This document shows positions 16,265-23,826 of a DNA stretch of 64,000 nt, one piece after another. Source of the DNA: Vibrio sp. JC009. Its GTDB lineage: Bacteria > Pseudomonadota > Gammaproteobacteria > Enterobacterales > Vibrionaceae. The DNA is taken from contig NZ_CP092107.1 of the NCBI RefSeq assembly GCF_029016485.1, positions 1,116,001-1,180,000 on the forward strand, written 5' to 3'. A program made the position numbers and the translations under genes. A model generated the notes under the pieces. The model did not search any database, was not told the DNA's origin, and worked only from the letters and a program-made list of their open reading frames with translations. How positions within the stretch are numbered: position 1 is the first letter of the stretch; every line of letters starts with the position of its first letter.

Positions 16265-16449
16265 TGAAGACTTTCAAAGTGAAACCAAAAAAAGGGTTAC
16301 TGGTTCGTGACCCACAAACCAGAGAGCCACTTAAGGCTACTGGGGAAACTAAACCACGTAACACCTACTGGCTGCGCCGAATTCAGGATGAGTCCGTAAC
16401 TGAGGTGAAAGTGAAAACCGCAACACCAAGCAAGGAGACTGACAAATGA
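16264..16449 (+). CDS. DUF2635 (Mu gp38-like) small protein
   Basis: A 61-residue basic protein beginning MKTFKVKPKKGLLVRDPQT, with a TYWLRRIQDESV segment: the DUF2635 pattern. In Mu-like phages this gene precedes the tail sheath, as here. Its stop overlaps the sheath ATG. It marks the switch from P2-type head genes to Mu-type tail genes. Confidence 0.8.
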   Translation: MKTFKVKPKKGLLVRDPQTREPLKATGETKPRNTYWLRRIQDESVTEVKVKTATPSKETDK

Positions 16450-17579
16450 GTATCAGCTTCTCAGAAGTCCCGAACAATGCCCGTGTACCGGGTGTTTATA
16501 TTGAAATTGATAACAGCCTGGCAAACAGTGCAGAAGAGCTGCAAATCGTTCTGGTGATCGGTAATGCAGTAACTGGTGCAACAGTTGGCCCGAACATCGT
16601 TAAATTGTGCATGGATGAAACTGAAGCTGCTAAGCATTTTGGTGATTCTGATATCGTTGAAATGGTGGAGTTCTTCCGCAAGCAGGATGAAACCATGCCT
16701 GTTTACGCCATCAGTGTTGAAGCTGCCGATACCATTTCAGCACTGGCTGCTCTGGGTGATACCCAGTATGACCATATTATCTGTTCGCTGAACGATGATA
16801 CGACTATCCGGGATTTAGGTGAGTTTCTGGAAAAGCGTTATGACGCACTAAACCAGATCCCCGGTCTGGCTTATATCCCAAAACAGGGCACGCATGCTGA
16901 ACTGGTGACCTTTGGCACGAAAAGCAACTGCCCACTAATCAGCTTTATGTCCATCGACAGCCTGGGCAACTCAGCCAATGAAGCCTTATCTGATGCCGCC
17001 GCCGTTGCTGCATGGGCGGGACAAATCGCGCCTTCACTGGCAAACGATCCATGCCGCCCCCTGCAAACACTTAAGTTAAGTGGTGTTTACTCGCTATCGG
17101 CCAGTGAATTTGACTGGGCAGAGCGTAACCTGCTGCTTTATGAAGGCATGGGAACTTACACGGTAACCGCGGCCAAAGAGGTACAGGTAGAAAGACCTGT
17201 TACCGCTTATACCGAAAATGCGTCCGGCGTAGCGGACAACAGCTATCTGGATATTATGACTCCGGCGACTGCTATGTTTTTCCGCCAGAAACAGCGTTCG
17301 CGCATCTTAAGCAAGTACGGCCGCCATAAGGTTGCAAAAGACGGTACCCGCTTTGCACCTGGTCAGGTCATCGTGACCCCTAGCATGTTCAAAAGCGAAC
17401 TGCTGGCTCTTTACAAAGAGCTGGAATATCAGGGCATCGTGCAGGACTTTGACGGCTATAAAAAGTCGCTCATCGTTGAGCTGGATGAAACCAACAAACA
17501 GCGCATTAACTATCAGGACTCTCCACAGTTCGTGAACGGCCTGATCATTACTGCAGGTAAGATTCAATTCAGGAAATAA
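16446..17579 (+). CDS. Mu gpL-like tail sheath protein
   Basis: A 377-residue contractile sheath, shorter than Mu gpL. The N-terminus (SFSEVPNNARVPGVYIEIDN) and the C-terminal interlocking strand region (FVNGLIITAGKIQFRK) are family hallmarks. The central AAVAAWAGQIAPSLANDPCR segment is also typical. It polymerises around the tube and contracts to drive injection. It lies three bases before the tube gene. Confidence 0.92.
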   Translation: MSISFSEVPNNARVPGVYIEIDNSLANSAEELQIVLVIGNAVTGATVGPNIVKLCMDETEAAKHFGDSDIVEMVEFFRKQDETMPVYAISVEAADTISALAALGDTQYDHIICSLNDDTTIRDLGEFLEKRYDALNQIPGLAYIPKQGTHAELVTFGTKSNCPLISFMSIDSLGNSANEALSDAAAVAAWAGQIAPSLANDPCRPLQTLKLSGVYSLSASEFDWAERNLLLYEGMGTYTVTAAKEVQVERPVTAYTENASGVADNSYLDIMTPATAMFFRQKQRSRILSKYGRHKVAKDGTRFAPGQVIVTPSMFKSELLALYKELEYQGIVQDFDGYKKSLIVELDETNKQRINYQDSPQFVNGLIITAGKIQFRK

Positions 17580-17582
17580 GCT

Positions 17583-17948
17583 ATGAGTACAAAAATTACC
17601 AGCCGTGGATTTTTAGATGCCGGCTCTCTGGGACGCCTGCCAACCAAAGAAGGCGCAACCATTAACTTTGGCAATGCAAAGCGTGAAGCCGTCATGGGTG
17701 ATGAAGGTGTGTTAGGGCATGGTGAAGTCTTTGAGGCGGCTCCTTCCATCAAGGTAACCATTGCGCATGCGAAGAGTACCGATGAAGACGCGCTCAGAGA
17801 CTTCTCAGGTGAAAACCTCACTTACCAGACCAACAGCGGAAAGACATACACACTAATGAATGCCTGGACTGCTGACCCTATCGAGCTCACCGTTAAAGAC
17901 GGCCAGATTGAAGTGCTGTTCAACGGTACCGAGCTGATCTCTCAGTAA
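17583..17948 (+). CDS. Mu gpM-like tail tube protein
   Basis: A 121-residue tube protein, like Mu gpM in length, directly after the sheath gene. The late YTLMNAWTADPIELTVKDGQ segment is typical of Mu-type tubes. It forms the inner tail channel. A GGAGTC ribosome binding site for the next gene follows immediately. Confidence 0.9.
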   Translation: MSTKITSRGFLDAGSLGRLPTKEGATINFGNAKREAVMGDEGVLGHGEVFEAAPSIKVTIAHAKSTDEDALRDFSGENLTYQTNSGKTYTLMNAWTADPIELTVKDGQIEVLFNGTELISQ

Positions 17949-17957
17949 GGAGTCAAT

Positions 17958-18668
17958 ATGTTATCCATATTACTTAAGCGACAGGCACAGACCAAAGCAA
18001 CAGCTCTGGCTGAGCGGCTTAGCATGCCAGAGCCAGAAATACATGAGGAAGGCGATACTACCCGCCCAACTCTGGCTGATAAGCCCTGGGACGAAACACA
18101 AAATATCCTTAAACAGGATTTAGCCTACCTGCGTACTCTGGCGGGCTCTCAGGAAAAAGAACCCTATAAACAGCAACTGGTTGAAAAGTACCAACCTCTG
18201 GTAGCGAAACTGCTAACCACACACAAAAGCCTCGAAGGTCTGGATGTTGTGTGGTGGTTCTATCAGTGGCAGGTGGATTTAGGGAAACTTCCCCAGGTAC
18301 ACGAATGCTTAAGGGCTGCTGTGGCAATGGGGCTGGATACCCCGAACGGCTGGAAGTCGAACGGCCAGACCGCTTACTGCGATATCGTTTTTAAATACTC
18401 GCATTCTGCGTACACAGAGAAAGCGGAATTTAACCGCGAGTATCTGATGAAAGCAGTACTGGACATACTGGAAGGCAACCTTGCTACCAATGCACCGCTG
18501 AAGGTGAAAATGTTCCGTCTGGTTGGAGACTGGCACTATGAGAAAGGCGAATCGGAAAAAGCGTATATCCTCTTTGAGCAGGTTATGGCACTGGACCCGA
18601 ACAAAGGCGGACGTAAAACCAAACTTAACGAACTGAAGGAAGAACTGGGCTATGGCGACAGCAATTAA
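17958..18668 (+). CDS. P2 gpM-like terminase small (endonuclease) subunit, displaced into the tail operon
   Basis: This 236-residue protein resembles P2 gpM along most of its length. There is an early helical region (LAYLRTLAGSQEKEPYKQQL), then VVWWFYQWQVDLGKLPQVHE. The last ~50 residues (VKMFRLVGDWHYEKGESEKA, then FEQVMALDPNKGGRKTKLNE) align with the TPR-like end of gpM. It would recognise and cut the packaging site together with the large subunit. Its location between tube and tail chaperone is odd: in P2 it sits between capsid and gpL. It overlaps the next gene by 17 bases. Confidence 0.75.
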   Translation: MLSILLKRQAQTKATALAERLSMPEPEIHEEGDTTRPTLADKPWDETQNILKQDLAYLRTLAGSQEKEPYKQQLVEKYQPLVAKLLTTHKSLEGLDVVWWFYQWQVDLGKLPQVHECLRAAVAMGLDTPNGWKSNGQTAYCDIVFKYSHSAYTEKAEFNREYLMKAVLDILEGNLATNAPLKVKMFRLVGDWHYEKGESEKAYILFEQVMALDPNKGGRKTKLNELKEELGYGDSN

Positions 18669-18939
18669 AAATCAGGCACAAACGAGAAAAGTAACCTTGC
18701 CGGTTCCTATGGAAAAAGACGGCAACACAGTCTCTGAAGTTGAGATCAGCAAACCTCACTCCGGCCAGTTGCGCGGACTAAGCCTGATTGACGTATGTGA
18801 AATGAAGTTTGAAGCAGGTGAAACGCTTCTTCCCCGAATCTCATGCCTGAATGAGCGCGATCTGCTAAACATGCCCCCGGAGAACTGGGCGCCACTGCTA
18901 ACAACCATCGCCTCTTTTTTCGTGGACATGGAACATTAA
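18652..18939 (+). CDS. Tail assembly chaperone, short (unshifted) product (Mu gp41-like)
   Basis: A 95-residue protein of the phage tail assembly chaperone group: KVTLPVPMEKDGNTVSEVEI, then a PHSGQLRGLSLIDV region. It coats the tape measure during tail assembly. A slippery heptamer near its end allows a longer frameshifted product. It lies directly upstream of the tape measure, separated only by the shifted extension. Confidence 0.85.
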   Translation: MATAIKNQAQTRKVTLPVPMEKDGNTVSEVEISKPHSGQLRGLSLIDVCEMKFEAGETLLPRISCLNERDLLNMPPENWAPLLTTIASFFVDMEH

Positions 18940-19085
18940 TAGAGCGGGTTGAAGACTATTACGCTGATATCGCCGTCGTGTTCCACTGGCAACCCAGCGA
19001 GATAGACCAACTCAGCTATGACGACCTGTTACTGTTCCGGGAGCTGGCAAGACAAAGGCAAGAACAAGAAGAGAGCGATGAATAG
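18652..19085 (+). CDS. Tail assembly chaperone, long product by -1 frameshift (GpE-type extension)
   Basis: At 18915-18921 the zero-frame codons read T-TTT-TTC, a canonical -1 slippery heptamer, and the normal frame stops six codons later. After the shift the frame stays open to TAG 19083-19085. It encodes ~55 residues including DIAVVFHWQPSEIDQLSYDD, which is the GpE/P2 E' signature. The extension has no good start of its own. This matches the known fusion of E and E' in P2 and G-GT in lambda. Confidence 0.88.
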
Positions 19086-19120
19086 CTCTCTTTTTTTGTA
19101 CCTGCAAAAGGATATCCGTT

Positions 19121-21016
19121 ATGAAAATGAATTTATCTGTGGTGATGGGCATTGTAGACAAGACCACCGCACCGCTTAAAGGTATGGCAAGCGAGTCTGA
19201 TCATTACGCCAAAGCCATCAAGAAAGTGCAGAAAGCACAGGCTGATGATACTGCGGCCATGGGAATGATTGACTCCTTTAAGGGCTCAAAAAAGGCCATG
19301 GATAAAAACACCATCGCCATTGCTGCTACCAGTGAAAAACTGGAAGAACTGAAAGCCAAAGCCTCTGCCGCTGAAAGCCCAAGCGCAGCCCTTACAGAAA
19401 AGATTATTAAGCAACAGGAGAAGCTGGATAAGCTCAATGGTGAGCAGGATGACTACAAAGCGCACCTGACTAAACTGGATAAGCAGCTTAAAAAGACAGG
19501 GGTAAATACCACAAATCTGGATAGCGAATACAGCCGCCTGAATAAAAGCTACAAAAAGCATGGTGATGAAATTACCAAACTCAGCAAGCGGTATACCCGG
19601 CTTCAGGGAGCAATGAAGCCCATTCAAAAACTCAACAGCAAAATAAAATTCCCTAAAGTGGCGAACGCAGCTGTGGGTAAAGGTGCTGCTCTGCTTGGAG
19701 GAATTAGCCTCGCTGGACTTGTCTCAGAGGTAAATAGTGCAGCCGCAGAAATGGACAGCCTGGCGAAGTCTGCCGGTAACCTTAATATGCCCATTGAAGA
19801 GCTTCAGGCAATGCAGTCCCAGGCTGAGCATGCTGGCGTTAGTTCAGACGCTCTGGCAGGTTCAATGTCCCGTTTTACCAAGCGGCTTGGCGTACTTCAA
19901 AGCACCGGCTCTGGTGCTCTGGGTTCATTCCTGAAGAAAAGCGGTAACAGCCTTCACCGGGATCTTCAGGGGGCTACCGATACCCAACAGGCTTATGAGA
20001 TGTTGCTTGAGTCCTTTTCCAAACTGAAAACCACTCAGGAGCAAATGGCCTTTGCTGATGCAGCATTTGGTCAGGACGGGCGAAAGATGCTCATTATGAT
20101 GCGGGAAGGAACAGAAGGACTAACTGCTGCCCGTGACGAACTCAACGCTCTGGGTGGAGGCGCAAAGGCAGAAGATGCAGCCAAGGCGGAAGCTTACAAC
20201 GATGCTCTGCAGAAGATTCAGGAAAGTATCCGTTCAATTAAGTTCGCAGCTTTAGCTCCGGTAATGGAAAAGGCCACCAAGATGTTCACCGCTTTCTCTG
20301 ACAAGTTCAAAAATGCTGAGTGGCGGACGGACTTTATTGAGAAAATCATTAGGTTCGTTGATGGCCTGTACCGTGGGTTGATGTTCTTAGGTAAAGGGCT
20401 GATCTGGGTATCCCAGAATTTCAAAGGCATTATTGCAGCCGTGGCGATTTTCAAAGTCGCTTTGATTGGCCTGAACGCAGTGATCATGGCTAACCCTATC
20501 GGAATGATGGTTGCAGCCATCGGTGCGGCAGTTATCGCTATTACCTACCTGGTCGATAAGTTCATTGGCCTGGATAAAATCATCAAGTGGATTGGTGAAG
20601 GCATTGGCTGGTTATGGGACAAATTCAAACGCCTGATCAATAAACTCCCAGATGCACTTATTCCGGATGGCTGGAAAATTGATGCGGATGAGGCCGGAAA
20701 GGACGTCGATAATTTAGCTAACAAACTGGATAACATCAAAGATAAAAACGCCAAGCTGGGTATTACCACCAATGAAACCCGTAACCAGACTGAGCGAACC
20801 CGGACGGAGCAAACATATAACGCCTATCAAGCTGGCGGGCTCACCGCTATGAAAACGCATAATCCGTATCAGCCATTAACCAACCAGGCTGTAAAGAGTA
20901 AGTCGGAAGTTGCTTTGACCATTAAGTCAGAGAAGCCGGTTACTGTTGATCAGGCTAAGAGTGAGAAAGGGACGGATTTGAATCTGGATGTGGGGAATAT
21001 GAGTTTTAGTTACTAG
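19121..21016 (+). CDS. Tail tape measure protein
   Basis: A 631-residue tape measure. The N-terminal ~175 residues are Lys/Glu-rich coiled coil with repeated LEELKAKASA-like helices. A middle domain carries the family-typical segment AGNLNMPIEELQAMQSQAEH. Hydrophobic segments lie at ~430-480, followed by the LWDKFKRLINKLPDALIPDG segment. It sets tail length and exits with DNA. In Mu- and P2-type phages the next genes are gpN or gpU/gpD types; here the gene is followed by a LexA-controlled region at the end of the prophage. Confidence 0.92.
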   Translation: MKMNLSVVMGIVDKTTAPLKGMASESDHYAKAIKKVQKAQADDTAAMGMIDSFKGSKKAMDKNTIAIAATSEKLEELKAKASAAESPSAALTEKIIKQQEKLDKLNGEQDDYKAHLTKLDKQLKKTGVNTTNLDSEYSRLNKSYKKHGDEITKLSKRYTRLQGAMKPIQKLNSKIKFPKVANAAVGKGAALLGGISLAGLVSEVNSAAAEMDSLAKSAGNLNMPIEELQAMQSQAEHAGVSSDALAGSMSRFTKRLGVLQSTGSGALGSFLKKSGNSLHRDLQGATDTQQAYEMLLESFSKLKTTQEQMAFADAAFGQDGRKMLIMMREGTEGLTAARDELNALGGGAKAEDAAKAEAYNDALQKIQESIRSIKFAALAPVMEKATKMFTAFSDKFKNAEWRTDFIEKIIRFVDGLYRGLMFLGKGLIWVSQNFKGIIAAVAIFKVALIGLNAVIMANPIGMMVAAIGAAVIAITYLVDKFIGLDKIIKWIGEGIGWLWDKFKRLINKLPDALIPDGWKIDADEAGKDVDNLANKLDNIKDKNAKLGITTNETRNQTERTRTEQTYNAYQAGGLTAMKTHNPYQPLTNQAVKSKSEVALTIKSEKPVTVDQAKSEKGTDLNLDVGNMSFSY

Positions 21017-21083
21017 ACCTATAACACATTAGAAAACAATAAGAATTTCTAATGATCGACCGAAATCAAAAACATGAAAATAC

Positions 21084-21122
21084 CTGTATGAACAACCAGA
21101 AAAATACTGTACATTCATACAG
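21084..21122. promoter_or_regulatory. Tandem LexA-type SOS boxes
   Basis: CTGTACATTCATACAG at 21107-21122 fits the LexA consensus CTGT-N8-ACAG exactly. CTGTATGAACAACCAG at 21084-21099 matches with one changed base in the right half. The two are 23 bp apart start to start, about two helical turns, and lie just before the 73-aa gene. SOS control of that gene, and perhaps of the SRAP gene, is inferred. Confidence 0.75.
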
Positions 21123-21143
21123 GTAGCTATAAAGAGGTTAGGT

Positions 21144-21365
21144 ATGTCACTAAAAGAAAAAGATATTTTTCAGCAGGCGTTAGAGTTAATCATTGATGGT
21201 GTTGCCCAGAGCCGGATAGAGGAAGGAAAGGTACAGGCCGCGGTTTATCTTGCCGGATTGGCTATCGCAGATAACAAAGGCAGGCTGGATGCTGATAAAA
21301 CAAAAGCTATTTTAAGCCTGGTCGAGATGGCTGGTGAGGTAGGAACGTCAGATGTATTTAGTTAA
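21144..21365 (+). CDS. Small SOS-controlled prophage protein, unknown
   Basis: A 73-residue, mostly helical, Ala/Leu-rich protein without membrane segment or Cys. It sits 21 bp after a LexA box, with an AGAGGT ribosome binding site. Small LexA-controlled genes near prophage ends include antirepressors such as Tum of coliphage 186 and DinI-like regulators. The sequence does not obviously match either, so the function is open. It is followed by a terminator-like hairpin. Confidence 0.65.
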   Translation: MSLKEKDIFQQALELIIDGVAQSRIEEGKVQAAVYLAGLAIADNKGRLDADKTKAILSLVEMAGEVGTSDVFS

Positions 21366-21416
21366 GACATAACAGAAAATCTATTTGTATCTATACTGTA
21401 GTTAGGCTTGAGGTAT

Positions 21417-21449
21417 AGGGAGTATGTTTGCGAACGACTCCCTTTTTTT
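21417..21449 (+). terminator. Rho-independent terminator after the 73-aa gene
   Basis: AGGGAGT (21417-21423) and ACTCCCT (21437-21443) form a stem with a GTTTGCGAAC inner hairpin, followed by a run of T. It separates the small SOS gene from the SRAP gene. Confidence 0.75.
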
Positions 21450-21472
21450 GTTTTGGGTGATAGGGAAATACT

Positions 21473-22039
21473 ATGTGTGGAAGGCTAAACATAACTGACG
21501 ATCCATTCTCGCGTTTAGTCAGCGAAATTGCAGGAGTTCAGTTTTCTGCCGTACCCAATAACGACCTGCGGCCAACCGAAAATATATCCGTGATCGGTGG
21601 CCTTAACCATGCTCTGGTTCAGCAGGAACTGAGTTGGGGAATCAAACCAGATTGGGCGAAGCGAATAATCATCAATGCCCAGGCAGAAACCGTAGCAGTA
21701 AAACCAACCTTCAAAGCAGCCTTTCACAATAGTCGCGTTATCGTTCCTTGCTCCGGCTGGTATGAGTGGAAGGGTGAGAAAGGAAATAAACAAAAGTACC
21801 TATTTGCTAACCCAGACGAAAGGCCATTATTCATGGCCGGGATAGCGCTTGGAGATAAACTGGTAACGCTTACTACCAGTCCAAACCCACAATATGAAGA
21901 ATATCATCATAGGATGCCATTGCTTTTACCCGATGATGTTTTGGAACTGTGGGTATTTGGGGATGCAACCAAAATCAGCTCGCTGCTAATTACTTCCACA
22001 CATCAAAGTCTTGATGTACAAAGGTGTTTGTCTCTTTAA
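21473..22039 (+). CDS. SOS response-associated peptidase (SRAP/YedK/HMCES-like)
   Basis: A 188-residue protein with all SRAP hallmarks: catalytic Cys2 (MCGRLNI), Asn and Arg in NDLRPTENI, WGIKPDWAK, an NAQAET segment, IVPCSGWYEWK, TTSPN, and the active-site His in HHRMPLLL. The family cross-links through Cys2 to abasic sites in single-stranded DNA and shields them. It follows the LexA-controlled small gene, with a terminator between them. It is phage cargo or a DNA-repair accessory, and it is convergent with the HNH nuclease gene. Confidence 0.93.
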   Translation: MCGRLNITDDPFSRLVSEIAGVQFSAVPNNDLRPTENISVIGGLNHALVQQELSWGIKPDWAKRIIINAQAETVAVKPTFKAAFHNSRVIVPCSGWYEWKGEKGNKQKYLFANPDERPLFMAGIALGDKLVTLTTSPNPQYEEYHHRMPLLLPDDVLELWVFGDATKISSLLITSTHQSLDVQRCLSL

Positions 22040-22047
22040 TTAAATTA

Positions 22048-22908
22048 TTATTTCTTTTTGATTAACTCTTTTAAACTAGCCATATCTAACCATGGCCTAC
22101 GCCTGTGAAGCATTCTATGGCAGTTCGAACAAACCAGTGCAATATCTTCTTTACGAGTTTTATCCCCTTCTGGCATCAGTTCGCTGACAGGTTTTGTATG
22201 GTGAGCCTCCATGAAACCTTTCCCTAAATCACCAAATTGCTTTTCGAAATCAAACCCACAACATTGGCATAGTAATCGCCCATCTCTTGCCAGAGCATCA
22301 TTCTTTACTTCTTTAATTAAATTTGAGTTCCGTTCTCTGCTTTTGTGAAGCCTTTCCTTATGTTTCCCTTCTGGAAAACCATCTCTTTGTTCTGGAGTAT
22401 TTGGATCTAAAACATCAGCTTTTACTCGATTCTCAGCAAGAACTACCAGTTCATTTAGAAAGTCACTAACTTGGTCAACAGACTGAGGTATTGCGATTTC
22501 CACATTTAGAGATAAAAAGTGTTTTTCAAAGTAAGACTTTCTTTCATCATTTCTGCCATCTCTTTTTTTAGGCGTATATCGCCAAGTCAAAGATGGCTCT
22601 GATGAATCGTAGTTGCTTTCATGGATCTCTGCTATCGGCCCTGCTTTGTTTTCTGGGAATAAAACAACATAGTATCCATGATCACTTTCCCCGTTCCAAT
22701 CAATTAGCAGAACCCATGTATTGAAGCCGGAATTATTTGATACTAAATATCCGCCTTGGAACTCTTTTCCATCTGCCCAATGATGAAATCCAGATAGAGG
22801 CTCAGCATCAAGCTGCTCAATAGTCTTTGGGGAAAAGTCATTCTTCTTATGGTATTTTTTAAGTAACTTTCTTATGCCTATAGCTACGCTTTTATCCATA
22901 TCTTTCAC
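22048..22908 (-). CDS. HNH endonuclease (McrA-like C-terminal domain)
   Basis: A 286-residue protein. The C-terminal ~75 residues are an HNH nuclease with Zn-binding Cys (CQCCGF and CSNCHRMLHRR) and the catalytic EAHHTKPVSEL motif, of the type seen in McrA-like restriction enzymes. The N-terminal ~190 residues are unrecognised: beta-rich early, then charged helices, perhaps a DNA- or modification-sensing domain. The first codon is GTG 22908 and ATG 22899 is an alternative. It is AT-rich, at the prophage end, and transcribed with the lipoprotein gene upstream. A restriction or anti-phage role is inferred. Confidence 0.8.
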   Translation of the reverse strand: MKDMDKSVAIGIRKLLKKYHKKNDFSPKTIEQLDAEPLSGFHHWADGKEFQGGYLVSNNSGFNTWVLLIDWNGESDHGYYVVLFPENKAGPIAEIHESNYDSSEPSLTWRYTPKKRDGRNDERKSYFEKHFLSLNVEIAIPQSVDQVSDFLNELVVLAENRVKADVLDPNTPEQRDGFPEGKHKERLHKSRERNSNLIKEVKNDALARDGRLLCQCCGFDFEKQFGDLGKGFMEAHHTKPVSELMPEGDKTRKEDIALVCSNCHRMLHRRRPWLDMASLKELIKKK

Positions 22909-22932
22909 TATTTTTCAATATGTAAAGCACCA

Positions 22933-23460
22933 TCATAGCTTTCTGGGATAGGAAGGTTCCTTTCTATAGCAATCGTATTGGACATTTGTTGTCTCTGACT
23001 TTAATGTGATTTTGTCGTACAAAAAATCAATTACTTCAGCAGATTCACTAGTGTTTGTTGCAAAAAGCTCTTGTAGGTCAGGCACTCCAATCACACCCGG
23101 GTGAGAAATATTTACTATTTTCATCTCATCTGTATTAACAACCAGGAACTTGTCCATAAACTCCCATGAGCCCGCACTGGACACTGAATACTCAATAGCT
23201 GGTAATGAACTTGATAATGGATTTGTGAGAGTCAAAAGGCCATAGCTATTCATCCTGCCATTACGAATATAAGAGTCTTCCGTTTTTATATGCATATGGA
23301 TTTTTTTAGATAAGGTCAAACCAACTTCACATTTCCATGTCCCAATCATTGCTTGCGTGTAAGTTAGAGGTTGATCTTCAGCAGCCTGCGGGTGTTCCTC
23401 TGTTGCGCAGCCTGTTAGAGCAATAGCGGGGACGAGACAATACAAATAATATGATTTCAT
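22933..23460 (-). CDS. Lipoprotein of unknown function at the prophage end
   Basis: A 175-residue protein with a signal peptide and lipobox (PAIALTGC, Cys17), so it is membrane-anchored by lipid. The mature part is beta-rich with GTWKCEVGLTL near the start and a matching late Cys, suggesting a disulphide. It lies 24 bp upstream of the HNH gene on the same strand, so the two may form one cargo transcript. Phage lipoproteins often act in superinfection exclusion; here that is only a possibility. Confidence 0.7.
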   Translation of the reverse strand: MKSYYLYCLVPAIALTGCATEEHPQAAEDQPLTYTQAMIGTWKCEVGLTLSKKIHMHIKTEDSYIRNGRMNSYGLLTLTNPLSSSLPAIEYSVSSAGSWEFMDKFLVVNTDEMKIVNISHPGVIGVPDLQELFATNTSESAEVIDFLYDKITLKSETTNVQYDCYRKEPSYPRKL

Positions 23461-23826
23461 TTATAGATTCCTTAGCCAAAAGGGTTGTTATTAGCCAATA
23501 CTTAAAAATGCTAACTATCCAATAAACATAGCAGTAATAAATCTATACCAAGTGAGGGAGGTCACTACTTGGAGAAGGAGACGCATGAAGCAAGTTTTTG
23601 CTAAACGCAGTGTCGCCACACTAAAGAAAATGGCGACGGCCTGAAAATCTGTCGCCACTTTGTCGCCACTCACGACAAGGCACACCTGTAACTTACTGTA
23701 TTTAAATGGGTATTTTTAGAAGAGAATAAAACGGGAGGTTTTATATCTGATGGCGAGGAAGAAGCAAACGTTATTAATTCATAGCTAAACTTGTTCTTCA
23801 TTAAAATATTGACGCTACTTAGCATA
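23461..23826. other. Probable right prophage boundary region with repeated TGTCGCCA
   Basis: This 366-bp gap has no convincing gene. TGTCGCCA occurs at 23611-23618, 23650-23657 and 23661-23668, with TGGCGACG (near inverted copy) at 23631-23638. A 19-codon ORF with a GGAGAAGGAG ribosome binding site (ATG 23585 to TGA) runs through the first repeats and may be a leader or remnant. Short direct repeats beside a prophage end are typical of integrase arm-binding sites. The exact att core cannot be seen because the left end is outside the window. Confidence 0.5.

Noticed and set aside
94..21016. Transposable Mu-like prophage
   Set aside because: Only the tail is Mu-like; the head and packaging genes are P2-like, and no MuA/MuB-type transposase is in the window.
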